A model generated the notes under the pieces. The model was not told the DNA's origin. It was given only the letters and a program-made list of their open reading frames with translations, and did no database searches. Both the position numbers and the translations under genes were made by a program. 64,000 nucleotides of DNA from Agrocybe praecox (lineage: Eukaryota > Basidiomycota > Agaricomycetes > Agaricales > Agrocybaceae), in assembly GCA_964017145.1 (NCBI GenBank), contig OZ024852.1, positions 3,163,945 through 3,227,944 on the forward strand. Reading direction: 5' to 3'. Shown piece after piece: positions 22,840 to 36,890 of this stretch (positions are counted from its first letter, which is position 1; each line of letters starts with the position of its first letter).

Positions 22840-25800
22840 CTAATACCCAATCCCAACCCCAACCCTCAACGTCCCTCCCGCCCGTTCACTCGCGAGGATT
22901 AGATCATCCCATTTATCGGCTTTTTGGGCTTCTGTGAGGGTGTATTTGGTGTTCGTGTGGGTGTTCGGATCCTTGGTGTTCGTGGTATCTTCTTCTCCCC
23001 CCTCATCCCGCGCGTCCGCATCCTCGTCCTTCGAGTGAGGTGCTGTAGGAGCGGAAGAAGCGGAAGAATACGAAAACGCAAGGTACGTACCCCCAGACGT
23101 CGTCCTCGAATGTGCTGCAGTACCCATGCTAGGACTAGCGCCGGCGCCAGCGGTGGAAGGCCGCTTGGACCGCTTGGACCTGTTGCTTGTACTCAATGCT
23201 AAAGCTGAGGGAGAAAATGGATTGGAAGGAGACAGAAACGAAGACGGACTCGACGACGCATGTCCTCCCAAAGACAACGAGAACGATTTTGTCAACAGTT
23301 TCGCTGAGAATGACCGACTGCGGGGTTTTGTTTTCTGTTTCCCATTCGCATTCGCATGTCCGGCGTTACTCGCATGCCCATCGTTACTTGCATTTCCAAC
23401 GCTAACGGTCGAAGTAATCGTGCGTGGTATCGAAGGGTCGGGATAGACGTTGGCAGGGTGTTGATGTGGATGTGGATGGACATGATCTTGGTATTGACGA
23501 ATGTTCGTAGATGAGGGAGGTGTGCTGGGCGATGTAGGCGTCGATTTAGATACGGGCCTTGGGCGTAGTGGTGCTAGGCTCGTCGGTGTCATCGTGTTCG
23601 CGATCTCCATCGCTGACAAAGATGCAGCAGCAGCAGCAGCCCCTGCATCAACAGGAATCACCGTTCTGAGCGTCGTCGCGCTGTCGTCTCTCGTCCTTTG
23701 CTGACTTTGACCTTGCTCTTGCTTTAGGTGCCCGTCGTGTGCATGTTCTTGGGGGGTCAAATCGTAACCACCAATGCGGAAGCCCAAATCAGGAAGTTGA
23801 TTTTCATCCATAGAGCGGAACGAAAGCTCATTTACGAGGTCGAATATCCCATCGCCTGTTTGCCTTCCTTCGTCTTTATCCTCCTTCTCTCCCACAAGTC
23901 GAACATCATCGGCAAGAACAGCAGCTGATGAAGAAGGCAGAGAAGACGACGACGACGACGACCCAATGAGAGGAAACGCCTCTCTCTCCACCGTCATCCC
24001 ATTCGCATGCAACCTTAAACTCGTATCCGAAACCGACTTGCCCAAGGAGCCCAACTGCCCCACCGGCGGAGGAGCAGGCCTCTGTGTGCTCCTCTGCGGT
24101 CTGGGCGGAGCATGGACAGCCGTAGGAGAGAGCGTAGGCGACGCCGACGACAAGAGGACTGCCACAGGAAGTCGAGGAGGCGACGTCGATATTGATACAT
24201 TTATATTTGGAAGGGGGTTGTTCAACGCAGAAGCAGAGATAGAGCCACGGATGGAGATGGGTGTAGAGACAGCAGCAGACGTTGGTGTAGGTGTCGATGT
24301 TGATGATGCAGGGGAGGTTATGCCTGTCGTAGCTGGTGATAGGAGTGTGGTATTGGTTGCAGGAATCAGTAAGTGATAGTGTGCTGATGGAGGAGCCGAC
24401 ACGGCCGACGCAGGTGGTGTAGGTGAGGAAGACCCACCCGAGGATGATGAAGAAGGGGAATACGATTGGAAGAGGGGTGACGAGGCTAAAAGGAATAAGT
24501 ATATGATATAAAATATAGATAGATGACATACCTGGAGACTTTAACAGGCGCACGATAGGGCGAAAGTTATTAACCACTTCGTCGACGCTGAATGTCGGTA
24601 TCGTTGGTGACACTTGCCCGTCATCGGCTGCTGTACGTCTACACGGAGCACCACCCTCCTCCTCATAATCAAAACTAACCCCCCTTCCCCAACTCTCTCC
24701 TCTCTCATTCGCATTCGCTGCCAACCCAGCACCACCAAACCCAGCAGCATGCAGACTGTACCACAACCCTGAAGCCACGCTCACGCTCCTCCTTTGACTA
24801 GTCGCATTCTCTCTCTCCATCCTCCTCCGCTCAAGCCTCTCCCTCTCCCCCGAAAAATCATTAACGACTCCGTCAATCGTAAACCCAAAGTCCATCTCCG
24901 GGTCGTCATCAGGATCAGGCTCGACCCACTCCCCATCATCCACTGTCGCAGTGTCAATACCATCACCGAGAACAAGGTCGACCGACGCTCTCCTCCTCGA
25001 CACCTCCTCCACCGACTCGGGCACGAAACGAGCACTCTCATTAACAACCGCGCTCAAGCTCGAATCCATCCTCATGGGCATAGGCATGTGCACAGCACCC
25101 AGCGTAGCGTCATATTCGTTCCCGTACCCATTCGCGCTGGTGGTAGTGGTGGACTCGGACTCGGACTCGTCGTCGGCGTAGTCATATCCATGTTCAAACC
25201 GACTCAAATACCGCCTCCTCCGCCTCCTCCCGTTTCCAGGTACAGCGTATTCGTTTTGCTCCTCCTCATCCTCGAGCTCATCACCCTCGCCCTCGCCTTC
25301 ACTGCTCGTGCTACTACTGCTCATCGCCGCACTTTCCACCAATACCGGCCTTGTCTCCGTCTCCTTCAGTTTGTTCTTGCGACCCCGCTGGCGTACTCTC
25401 AACTTACTCCTCGACCCGCCCGGAATCGGCATCATCATCGTCGCTGTCATTCTCGGCACTGGCGGGGGCGGTAGCCCAGACCCATAATTGGAACCTGGTA
25501 GTTCCACAGACGGCGAGCGGACAAACATCCATTCACTTTCGCCATCTCCTTCTTGGTTGGCGTATAGAGGAGACGAGCCGCCTGATACTGAGCCGTTGCC
25601 TCCTCCTGAGGTGGACACAGGGGTAGGTGTGGATGAAGAAGAGGCACCTGCATAATTCGTCAGTCAATCAATTGCATGCATGGATTGGAGAGAAAGAAGA
25701 AAGACAGGAAAAGGAAAAGGAGGGAAGCGGGAACGATATCCCCACTCAAAAAAAAAAAGAAAAGAAATCGGAATCGAAAAATAAAACCGCAAGATTGAAG

Positions 25801-28800
25801 GGATGAGGTAAGGAAAAGTAAATACGTTCCCAAAATCCCAAAATAAATTTCCAAGGATCATCTGACATCCTCGAGACCCTCGCATAATCCTATGAAAACC
25901 AAAACATAAAGAACGAGGAAAGGAAAGGAATAGAACAGAACTCGTAAAAAACCCTCCAAAAAATAAATAATAATAAATAGGAGTCTATAAAACGCCAGAG
26001 TCCACAAATCGCGAAAAATCGTCGTCTACGGAATCTTGATTCGAATCGACATGAAAACCTGGGAAGAAAAAAAAACCTCTGGACGAAAAGATGGGAAAGA
26101 GAAAATCGGAGAAGAAAAGAAAAAAGAAAGAAAACCTCTAAACGAAAAAAAAAGAGGAAGAAAAGAAGATCTCCGAGCGGAAGAACAGAGAAAGAAAGAA
26201 ACTCGGCCTCAGCCAAGATGCACGAAAGCCAGGGGAAAAAAAAGAAAAGAAAAATATCGAAAAATACTCACCCAACCCGATCCTCGATAACCGCTTTGAT
26301 AACCTATGGACTACCTTCCCCGCTCCTCCTCCTCCGCCGGGGAGATTCATGCTCATGCTCATCCGGAGTTTGGTCTTCGTTGGCGAGGTCGGCGTAGCCA
26401 TAGCTGCAGCCGCAGCCACGGCCGAGGACGTAGCCACAGGTGTCAATGTAAGGGCCACCGTGGATGTTGACTTTGACGTTGACGTTGAAACAGAAGGCGT
26501 CGCAAGCGTTGTCGTGGAGGCAGACACGTCGGATGACAAGCCTCCAGGTACTGAAAGTCCTTGACCTTGGCCTGCCGGCGTCATCGTCGTGCTAGGTAGT
26601 GGAGGCAGCTTCTCCCTCTCTCTTTCTCCTCCTTCCCTTTCCCTCTCTTTCTCGTTTAGGTTCCCACCTGGACCTGACCCACCAAAGCCCGAACCGAATC
26701 CATAGCCATACCCTGCGAAACTCCCCAAACTTGAGCTGGAGCTCTTTGCAGACAGCGAACGAGGGAAATTAAACCGTGATGGGGAAGGCGCGGGCGTTGC
26801 GCTAGCACTTGCACTCGTGGATGCGGGCTGGATTTGGGTTTGATTGATGTTGGTGTTGACGTTGAGATCCATGTTGAGGTTGACAACCTCGCGCTGCCGT
26901 TGCTTTACATCCTGCGATGGCAATGCTGGGATATACGTATACGTATCTGGTACTGGGGGTATCGAAGGAACCTGCGGCACATCCTCCTTCTCACCCTCCG
27001 CACCCATACCCGCAAACCGATCCCTCAACCCACCGACGCTGATGCGCTTCATGAGCTTCCACAATCGTTTTCCTCCTCCTGATGTTCCTGAACCTCCGCC
27101 GCCGATGGGCGTGTTAGGCGTCGAGCTGGGCGTTGTAGACCCTGATCTTAGCTCCCGTTCTCGCTCGCGTTCGCGGCTCGTCGTGCGACTACTACTAGCA
27201 CCGGCCCTATCACGGCTCATTGCACGCCCTCCAGCTGCAGCTGCAGCTCCTCCATACCTCCTTTCGCGATCGCGCTCAGCATGGTCCTCGCTCTTCCTCG
27301 CTCTCAGCCGCGGCCCATTTGCAGTCGCGCTGGTGCCGGTGCTAACGCTCCTCCCACCTCCAAAAGTACCCCCGCCTCTCAAAATCGGCAGCCCACTCGC
27401 AGAAGAATCATAACTCGGTCTCGGTCTTGGGCCTGTACCGCTCTTCCTGCTCGTCGGTGTTCCATGGTTGCTACTAGCCGCCTCGGGCGAGGAGGACGAA
27501 GACGCGGGGGAGTTTGGACGCTCAGGCTCCGTCGGGGTATGGGTATGTCCACTATTATTCTTCCTGAAAAGACCCAACCCCGAGCTGAGCGACACTTTCT
27601 TCTTGAGCGTCTTCATTGACATCGTCGAGCTGCTCGTTGTTGGACCACCCGTACCCGTGCTCTGCCCATATCCAAGCGTAGGAGGACCAGCGATCGTACC
27701 GCGCCTGTTTAGAATGGTTGCATTCGCATTCGCTCCGAGGGGCAAGGATGCGATAGGTGTCTGTGTTGGCGTGGGAGTCGGTGCATGTGTTGATGTAGAG
27801 GCAGGTGTCGATGATGGATATGAAGAAAGACCCGGAGAAGGCGAAGGAGATAGCCCAACGACCCCCACACGCTCTGCATCCGCGCCAAAGACGGTGTAGT
27901 ACGGCGTTGGCGAGGGTGTTTTATCCCTAACATTCGGGGTGTTATTGTGATGATTGGGATTAGGATTGAGGTAGTTAGGCGGGCTGAGGAGCTCGTTTGC
28001 TGCTGGTGCCGTCGTCGTCGTCGTCAAAACACCAGCACCAGCAGCAACAATACTGCCCAAACTCGACGTCGTCCCACTCGTGCTGCTGCTCATGAACGAA
28101 GCAGGCGAGAGCGGAGTTAGCGGCGAGTTTGTTCTATTTCCGTGTGTTGGTGCTGCTGCTGCCGGTTGTTGTTGTTGTTGTGATAGCCGTTGGCCTGCTG
28201 CTGGTGCTGGTACATCTTCATCCTCACTTTCCTCGCTCCCTTCCTCATCCCCTTCTTCCGCAGCCACAGCCGTAACCGGACTCGTAACCGGACTCTCGCC
28301 CTCGCCCTCGCTAGGACCTGCCCCACGAGCATACACATAACTACCCACGAACGCACCGAGCGTATCGAGCGTGCCCAAACTTCCGCTGCGTGCGCGTGCG
28401 AGGAGGTCGGCAACACTGTCGTCGTCGTCGTCGTCGTCTGGCTCTGGGTCTGTGGTGGATTTCATGGTCTGTAATGTTGAGGACATGGATGTGGGATGCA
28501 TAGTGATGGGTTTGGGTGGGGCTGAAAGAGATGCTGGATGGATAAAAAGAGTAGGTTAGTTGGTTCGTGTACAAGGGTTGGAGGAGAGCGGTGGGAATAA
28601 AATTAAAATACATAGCAAGAAAGGGTGCCGCCAGCGGTGATAGAAGAAACGAAGGAGAAAAAGGGACGAAGGAGAAAAGACAGAAAAAATATCCAAAAAA
28701 TAATCTACGTAACGTACCTAATGCATCATGGCTTCCACTATCTTGTGCACGTTCTTGTACTTTCTCTCCTGTAGCTTCCGTTGCCGTCGTCCTTGGTCCA

Positions 28801-31800
28801 CTTTTGTACTTGGAGCCTTTATAGAAAATCCAATCAGCATCAATGAGCACGATAACATGAAAAAAGAGAAAGGAAAGAACGACCGAAAACCAAATAATAA
28901 ATAAATAAAAATAACTGACCCAACCCACTCTGCTTCACATCCCTAGTCTTGTCCAACTGCATCCTCAAATGCCTCTCAACCTCCTCTCTACTATCTTCCG
29001 CTGCCCCTCTTGCTCTCGTCCTTCGCCTCGCGAGCAACACCACCGCAGGTGTCTCTCCAGCCCCAGCACCACTTCCTGTATTGACACCGTAATACGAATC
29101 GACGGACATCATTCCTGGACGAGAGGTCGATGACAACGATTGGGCTGGTGGTGGTGGTATTGACTCTGAGTCGTGTTCGTCACCCTCGTCTTCTTCTTCT
29201 TCTTCTTCAGCCTCTTCTTCAACCACAACGTCGTCGTCGTCGTTGTCTTCACCCCTCGCAATCCGCTCCAGTGCCTCGCGCGTGCGTTCTTGGCGTTTAT
29301 AGGCTTCTATTAGAGACGACGCTGGTGTTTTTTTCCTTTCCTTTTCTGGTGTTAGTTTTCGCGCGCCAGGTGAAGCAGAAAGTCCTGTAGGGGATGATGG
29401 AGCACGAATATGACCGGGCAAAGTTGCTGCTGCTGCCGTCATCGTCTGAGATCGACCAGGCGGGAACCGCCGATTCGGGATTGAAGGAGATGCTGATGCT
29501 GAAGTCGGCAGCGAGGTGGGCTTGGACTTGGATGCTGGAGTCAAAGTTGACGCTGAGGCCGATGCAGATCGAACGGGAGGTTTACGCGGATGTGGAGGAG
29601 ACGATGAAGAAGACGACGAAGAAACTATCTTGGGCAGGGTCAACGAATGCATGAGCGACGTGAACCGTTTACTCGTGCTTCGTTTTTCTTTCTCCTTGTC
29701 TTTTCCCTTCCCTCCTCCTCCTCCTATAGCGTCACCTGCTGGACCAGCAGCACCCAAGCCCAAACTCGAACCTGAGCCCGAAGCAGCAGGTGTCGGCGGG
29801 GGCCTCTCCATCGACTTCGACCTTCCACCGACGCCAACACTCATCATCTTCGGCGTTCCCAAGCCCAAGCCTTTCACAGACGACGAGGAAGAGGAAGAGG
29901 AAGCGGTGCCAATCGCAGGCGTGGCGATTGCATATGGGTGTGGGTACTTGTCCACTTGGGGGCCTCGTGCCGGTGGGATAGATATCATCGTCTTTGATTT
30001 TGGAGTCGGAGTTGTTTTTGTCGTGGGATTAGGAGTAGAACTGGGATTAGGATGGGTTGATAATGTAGATATCGAAGGGAGAGGAGTGGGGGTATTAGAA
30101 GTTATAGGAATCGTCGTTGTTGCAGCAGAATTTGAGGGTGATGCCGACGTCGGCCTCTGCATGTTCGCAGTCCAGTTCACAGTTGTGGTTTTCTGGGGTA
30201 CTGCCGTCTTCGTCGCCTCTGTCGTGGCTCTAACACTCGAGTTCGAAGCAGCACTAGCACCAATACCCATGCCCGAACTCGTGCCCGAGCCACTGGCACC
30301 GGTATCAGCAGAAGCAGCTGCCCTCGGCTGATCCTGACTGAAACGCTGCTGTTGCTGAGTCTGTGGCAAATGTCGCTGTCCTGGCCGATTCGCACTGGTA
30401 CTAGTCAATTCCTGATTGTCTGCCACCTGTGGAAAGAAAGATAAACAACGTTGATTCAATATGTGATGATGAAGTAGACATTAATTATGGAACCGAATAT
30501 AACTCACCTTGATATTCGCCCTCGAGTCACCAGCACCGAGATCACCTCCTTGATCATGATGCAGAAGATGGAAATGATGATCATAATCACCATCAGCAGC
30601 AGCAGCAGCAGTCCCTTCCTGCTCATTCTCGCTCAGAATCCGCGTCCCATGGCCGTCCACAGCCTCATCAGCAACTTTAGCATCAGTATCATCGACATCA
30701 AGCACGTCCGCATCACTAAAGCCCTTACGTCCTATCGTTTCCCCTATGTCCGTTCGTCCCATTACTCCTTCTCGCACTACTTCTTCTTCGCCCATCATCA
30801 TCATCATCACTTGCCCGTACTGCTTCTGTCCTTCTCGAGGGGCGGTGGATGATGATGACAATACTCCTTGCTGGTGCCGGTCCAGAGCGTGCCCACCAAT
30901 GGTGTCAATATGCGGTGATGGCAGTTTTCGCAAACCGCTCGTGGGCGTAGCAGAAGTTAAAGGTTTCGTATACCGCAAATCCAAACGCACAGCAGAGGAA
31001 GAAACAAAGGTTGAAGAAAAAGCTCCAGCAGCAGCCTTACGCCCACCCTGAGCAACATCAGCACGGCCTAACCCAATCCGACCGTGGGTATCCGAATCAC
31101 TCGCAAGCCTAGTGCTTCTATCACCAAAGCCAAACATAGACCCATTGTATGTCGCGCTGGTACTGGTCGTAACGCTACTGCTGACATTTCCCATCGGCCC
31201 GGGCGCACTTCCACTTCCACTTTCTCCTCTTGCTTCCGTAACGCTCGTGTTCGTCGTCATCGGAGGCGTCCCCCCCGGAAGTGGAACAGAGGTCGGCAGC
31301 GAGGGAATGTGTCTGTTGTTGTTGGGTACCATCATAATATTCATGTTCTGGATTCCATTTTCCGTCGGTGCAATATTTTGAGACGGGGATTGAAATGATG
31401 CATGAGGTGCGAACGACATCGGGAGAGTCAGAGGTGCAAATAGATGTTGTAGGGGTGGTAGGCTCGGCGTTATGTCCATATCATTCTCAGTTCCATAACC
31501 ATAACCATTACCATGCGAAGACGCCCTCCCACCACCAGTAGGCGTCGGCGATGCGAACATCGCAGGTGTATCCGATGGCCAGCTAGGTCGTGAATGGGCT
31601 TTACCAACACTATCATTACTGTTGTTCGCAGTCATGCTCGGTCTCCGTCGAACAAGCACGTTCGGTTTCCTCTTTTCCTTCTCTTTCTCCCTCTCTTTTC
31701 CCTTCTCCTTCTCATTCACGTCCTTCTCCTTCTCCCAACCATCCCTATCCTTATCCCTCCTAACCTTCGACAACTTCCTCTCTAACCCACCCGCCGTAGA

Positions 31801-32892
31801 CGAGAACGACTTCGAACGACCAAGCACCTGTCTCGGTGTCGGCGTCTCTGCCTGCCCAAGGGCATAAGCCGATGCCTGTGGCGTTGGAATAGGATAAAGC
31901 GCCAAATCCACCGACGAGCTGCTCAAAAAATCAAAGTTGACGCCTAGATCGACCTTTTCTTGCTCCATTTTCCTCCTCTCCCCATCCCGACGTACACCAG
32001 CAGAGATGGTCTTCCGCCTTGTATATCCCATCTCAGAGGTCGATGAGGAAGGAACACCGACACCTGCATATCCTCCTCTATTTCCTCCCGCTGCTGGAGA
32101 AGTAGGCCTCGCCAAAACCAACGGGATCATATTAAGCGGAAGCATCGCGTTGGCGTTGTTGGCATTGCCGTACCCCGCAGCGTGTTGCGCGTACGTGGTG
32201 CCGGCGGTGGGATGCGGATTGGGGTTGGGATAGGCAGAAGAACCGAAATACGAATAGGAAGGAGGAGAGGAGAGCGACAATCTCTTCGTGTGCGTGTGCA
32301 CAATTGTGTTCGCGTGGTGTTGAAATTGTTGTTGTCCTTGACCCGGACCCGGACCTAAAGCCTGTGCTTGCTGCTGCTGCTGCTGCTGACTCAAATGCGC
32401 TGCTGGACCCCCACCCGAGCTCAGACTCTGTGAGTTCCGACGAGGCGCATGCAGACCCACCCTACCCGGAGACGGCCCAACATAAGGAACAAGCGGCGTA
32501 GGCGGTAACGGCGATGCGAGTGAGGGTTTACGTGTCGGACTCGTGTTTGTGCTCGTACCATCGCCCGGCGAAGATGCAAGAGCAGAAGAAACAGCTGCAG
32601 ATGCCGACATCGCCCTCCCGAAGCCTGCGAGCCTCCTACCCTGGCTCCCACTCCCACTCCCGTTTCCGTTCCTATCTCCCTCCTTTTCTTTCGACTGCGT
32701 ACTAGGAAAAGCCGAAGCCGATGTATGTCGTCCCTGTTGTTGCTGCTGCTGGTTCTGGTTCTGATGCTGTGGGTGCTGGTTCGGACTTGCAGTGTGATGA
32801 TAGCTATAAGGCGGGGGAGCAGCATTTTCTCTCCTCTCTCCGCTCCTCCTGGTCGTTGGCGTATTGGTACTAGTATCATTATTCATGCTCAT
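22840..32892 (-). CDS. Very large serine-rich, low-complexity protein of unknown function, 3,004 aa, six exons
   Basis: Exons: 32892-30508, 30426-28920, 28816-28718, 28533-26272, 25647-24532, 24485-22840. Every junction has GT-AG ends and matching phase, giving one frame to TAG at 22840. The chosen start is the M-S-M-N-N ATG, because upstream in-frame sequence lacks the same composition. The protein is mostly disordered: Ser/Thr/Pro/Ala/Gly-rich, with poly-Gln, poly-Ser and Asp/Glu runs. Short basic islands include KRLWKLMKRISVGGLRDRF (exon 4), a related HRLSKRLSRIGLG at the exon 4 end, and a helical segment around LIEAYKRQERTREALERI (exon 2). The C-terminal about 35 residues (EAQKADKWDDLILASERAG) look ordered and may be the conserved core. 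No catalytic domain or membrane segment was seen. A scaffold or regulatory role is possible but unproven. Intron 4 is 624 nt, unusually long here. Confidence 0.8.
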
Positions 32893-34226
32893 AATTTGTT
32901 GTCGTCGTCCGTTGGTATTGGTAGTTATATCAAAGTGTTGTATTTTCAACCTAGAAATAGATGCTTCAGTTACAGAAAGACTGCATGGGGACGAAGTAAG
33001 GAAGGATTCGTCAGCTTTGCGTAGAAGCGGTCCATGAGTGGGTGGGTGTCTTATAGTAAAAACGAGGCGCTCAAAAGAACACCACACAGCATGTACAAGC
33101 GGAGTCCCGCGGGTAGAAAGAAGATGCACGTACCAAGAAAAACGTGCAATGATGGGGTATATGTCGTTTTCCTTCTCTCTTCTTTCTCCACTCTCGTTCG
33201 CTTCGTTACGTTCGAGTCCTTGTACGAAATCGGGCGTATGTTCGTACCAGAAAGCGAATAACACAAAAGTCTATAGAGCCATCGCAGGCTCGTCAAGTTC
33301 CAGTTGTATATGTTTGGGTCCTGGGGGCCTATGTAAAGAATGGGAAGTATATGGTCTCTATGCAAGCGTGTATGCGCTCACCTCTCAAATTTTCCGTGTG
33401 AATGGAAGCTACGAGAGCAAACAGATGGATGGATGGATAGATCCCGTCAAGTGTTGTTCAAAGCAAGCAGCTCGGCCTTCGAGGGTTAAGTAAGATCCCA
33501 AGTCAGGCCTCAGGTATAATCCACACACCTCATAGAGTCGGGCAGCAAAGTGGAGTGTGCAAACGACGGAAGAAAAATCAAGAGAAACTGATGGAAAAAA
33601 CAAATAAACGAGCTTGGGGATTCACACGGCTGTCTTATTGTGTCAGCGTATATGTATACCAGTGTACACCACTTATAATAAGGTCGTTGTCTTGTCGTAA
33701 AGATAGTCGTTGCGTTGCTGATCATGGCGATTCCATTCTCATCAACGCCATTCCCTTTCGGCATTAGCACCGGTACCTCCGCAAATGCCCACAAAAGGGG
33801 TAATTTTCCCAACTAAGCGGCATTTCTCACGATTGACTAATGTGCCGAGTGGCATTGGCGCTCCTTCCCTACTAGGCAGCGGTTGAGATAATTGTAGGAA
33901 CGACGACGACGAACCACAGTATGAAGATAGCGTCAGACAGTCAAAATTACATTATCTCTTAATAGTAATAGTGCCTTCGCTGGCGCCGCCATAGCATGAG
34001 CGACGAGTTGAAGCGCCGAGTCGTTGGCGGGTTGGGACCTCGCAACGCCGGACGTTCACCGAGTGAGTGCATAGTTTCTAGAAGCTCCATATATATGCCT
34101 GGGCTGACTGCCGGCGGCATTAACATCGGTGCAGATTTATAGTACTAGTAATTGCCAATGTTCTTCTTGTTAAACCAACACAACCAAAGAAAATGGACTC
34201 TCAGCAGGCACCCTGTTACTCTCATG
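32893..34226. other. Upstream region of the giant gene; no gene seen
   Basis: The minus-strand frame stays open some 370 nt above the chosen start, but its residues are unlike the protein body. The rest holds no coding signal. Confidence 0.45.
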
Positions 34227-34371
34227 TCGGAAAAATCGAAATAAGCATATCAGTGATTACTGAACCATTTAAGTATCTGCCCATATCTTGCGAAATATGC
34301 CACCATAATCCAATGACATGGTTCAGTAATCAAGGATAACCACCGATATTTTAATTTCGATTTTCCCGACA
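34227..34371. mobile_element. Short MITE, 145 bp
   Basis: The two halves are inverted copies: TGTCGGAAAAATCGAAAT at the left and TGTCGGGAAAATCGAAAT read inwards from the right, with a shared TGATTACTGAACCAT further in. TCA flanks both ends (34224-34226, 34372-34374). The terminal TGTCGG(A/G)AA resembles that of the element at 48101-49009. Confidence 0.75.
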
Positions 34372-34985
34372 TCAAGCGCAGAAGATTGCTTGTAATTGCG
34401 TGGAAGCTATGTACCGTTTGATCTTTCGCTGGTTTTTCTCAGGATATTATTTTGTGTGGTGCTCTCTATAGATATCACGATTCACCGACACCAGTACACT
34501 TTGAGAGGATTTGGGGATAGCAAGATATGAATTATTTACCAGCTGGACTCATTCCTCGAATTGAATTCTCTCATAACTCGCGTGTAACCTCTGGAAAGAT
34601 TACAAAACTCGGAAATTTGGATTATAATACGTATGCCTCGCACCTATCTTGAGAGCATCACTCTCAACTACTGCCATATCCTAGGATATAAAGGCTCAAA
34701 ACTATGTCACGTGCGTCGCTAGATATTTCTACGATTATCTGTCATAGCAATGGTGTGGAAATTGGAACGAGTTATAGAACCGAAAATAGACTCCATCACA
34801 ATGCACGCCAGGTGCCCGGAAAGCCCGAGCTGACTTCGACTTCGTCCTCGTTCGTCAAAAAAGATATCCAAAATACGAAGCGCAAGGTAGAGTTTTGTAT
34901 ATTTCATTTATTCATTCCTATTTATATTCCCCAAAATCGACGTTGTAAACAGACAAAGACCCAATCATGCTCATGGGTCGCAAAT

Positions 34986-35674
34986 TTACGCCCTGGGAGC
35001 CACACAGAGAACCTACGAGTAGCTGTCAGCTCTGCAAACATAATGATAAAACTACTAGCGAGAAATTCGCACTCACTTCGCCTATTGCGAGATTAGTACA
35101 AGCAGCGTCGACGTTAGGGTTGTTCGCCAGGAGGTCATCCACGCTGATCCCTGCTCCAGCTGCAATGCTCAGGCAAATCTCACCGCTCTGCACGACATGG
35201 ATATCGGTGCAATCTTGCCCTTGAATTCCGAGGCAGAGAAGCTATGGATTGAACGACATTGTAAGTGTTACTTTCTGCATGATAGGGCGATAAGAACGAG
35301 TTAGTACCTGACCGACTTCTAAATTAGTACAGTCGTCATTAATTACAACGTTGAGAGCTTGAATATCGAAGCTTATCGACACAAGATAAAAAGATCGCAT
35401 GAGTGTCAGCATGGTGTATACCGTGATTATGAATTCAGAAGGATCACCTCGACGTGCGCTGTTGAGCACAGATACTGTTGCAGGTATCTCCAGTTTTTAC
35501 GACGTAGAACCTGTCGCACTGAGCAGGAAGCTGGGTTTTGGCCATTGCGAAAGACGAGGCTGGGAGAAGGTTTGATATATATCAGCATTTAAAGAAAATG
35601 ATAGTAAAGGTAAAGAGCAAGAGGTTACCGGTCGCAGCGAGGAAGGAAAGCTTCAAGAGTCCGACAGAGAACAT
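34986..35674 (-). CDS. Small secreted two-LysM protein (B2), 137 aa, five exons
   Basis: Exons 35674-35629, 35559-35448, 35371-35308, 35241-35077, 35012-34986; the frame is intact to TAA at 34986. A signal peptide (Met-Phe-Ser-Val-Gly-Leu..., about 20 residues) precedes LysM 1 (Phe-Tyr-Val-Val-Lys-Thr-Gly-Asp-Thr-Cys, about 34-74) and LysM 2 (His-Val-Val-Gln-Ser-Gly-Glu-Ile-Cys ... Asn-Asn-Pro-Asn-Val, about 80-128). It is the reference against which B1's lesions are read, and the only fully undamaged B gene here. Chitin binding is expected from the family. It lies 590 bp downstream of A2 on the same strand, as B1 follows A1. Confidence 0.9.
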
Positions 35675-36261
35675 ATCTGGAGTTGAGAATAAAGGTAGTG
35701 CTAGCGGGAATTTAGCTGTACGTTCTTGTCTAAGGCCCATGGTCAGTGAATTAGTACTGTTTATATACCTGCCTACAAAGTCCTCAAAGGATGGTTTGCG
35801 ATTCCGGGTTTACCAATTCTGAGAGACGGGCCAAAGTCCATCGTTTGTTGGCGAATTTCGATATGGACACCGTCCAGGACCAACGTCACTAGCATGTCAG
35901 AGTGCCGTTAGAAAGTCACGGAAATCATCTGAAGGACGATCATCCGCATGCCTTGAGATATTTTTATCTTGACTCAAAAATAGAAATTCAGAAGTTCCGT
36001 TCGCCTGAGACCGGCCTGCGACAGTCCACAACATCAATGAGGTGAATAACATGTCTTTCAGCTGAAGAGAGCACAAAGCACTCATTTATATCATTGTCCT
36101 CTTCGTATTACCAGGGTCGGATTAACTTTGGAGATTTTCTCAAAATGATTTCATATTGTCACGTCAATTTATCGTAGAATTTAACCATCCATCTCACTAG
36201 ACATCCTGAGTAACACAATTGAAACCGAATCAAAAAATATCATGGCAGATTGATATTGTAC

Positions 36262-36890
36262 TCAAGTAGCCTTGTCCACGCAGAGAGTCTGAAGAGGACG
36301 GAATGAGATGTCCGCATATATGAAGACGAAAGATAATGATACTTACATCACCAATCTTCATGTTGGTACAATCAGCGTTGATCTGAGGGTTTTCCTTGAT
36401 CAATTCAGCCACAGTGATGCCAGCCGCTGACGCGACCTTGTTGCAATCATCGCCGTTTACAACAGTGTGTACATTTTGACAGTTATGTTTTGCGTCTGCA
36501 AGACAGAGTATCTGCCATGTGAGTAGAAAGCAACAGTCAGTAATCATTGACCAACGTATGCGCGGAACATATCATTACCTGGCCCCCAATGAGATGTGTG
36601 CAGTCACCGATACCAGGGTTCAGAACAAGTATCTGATTACTAGCAACGAGCCAATGTCAGAATCCGAAATGATTACATGTAAGAAGTAAATGTGCGTACG
36701 TTGGGACTTTGTTGGCAGCTGCTATCGAGAAGCATGTATCCCCCGGCGCGACTGAATATTGCTTGAGGCAATCATCGGCAGATACAGCGATGACTAAAAA
36801 AAAATGCATTAAATATCTGCTTCGGAGACACTCCTCATAGTGTACATTACCTGTCATAGCTGCGACCAGAGCAAGTTTGGCGTAAAGCAT
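36262..36890 (-). CDS. Small secreted two-LysM protein (A2), 128 aa, five exons
   Basis: Exons 36890-36851, 36793-36700, 36639-36579, 36511-36347, 36288-36262. Exon lengths (40, 94, 61, 165, 27) are identical to A1. The signal peptide ends Ile-Ala-Val-Ser-Ala; LysM 1 has Tyr-Ser-Val-Ala-Pro-Gly-Asp-Thr-Cys; LysM 2 has Thr-Val-Val-Asn-Gly-Asp-Asp-Cys. Differences from A1 are scattered substitutions without frame damage, consistent with both copies being kept. A secreted chitin-binding protein is inferred from the family. Confidence 0.9.

Noticed and set aside
23126..32500. Many long plus-strand frames opposite the giant gene
   Set aside because: They mirror Ser-, Gly- and Gln-rich codons of the minus strand; none has splice or motif support.
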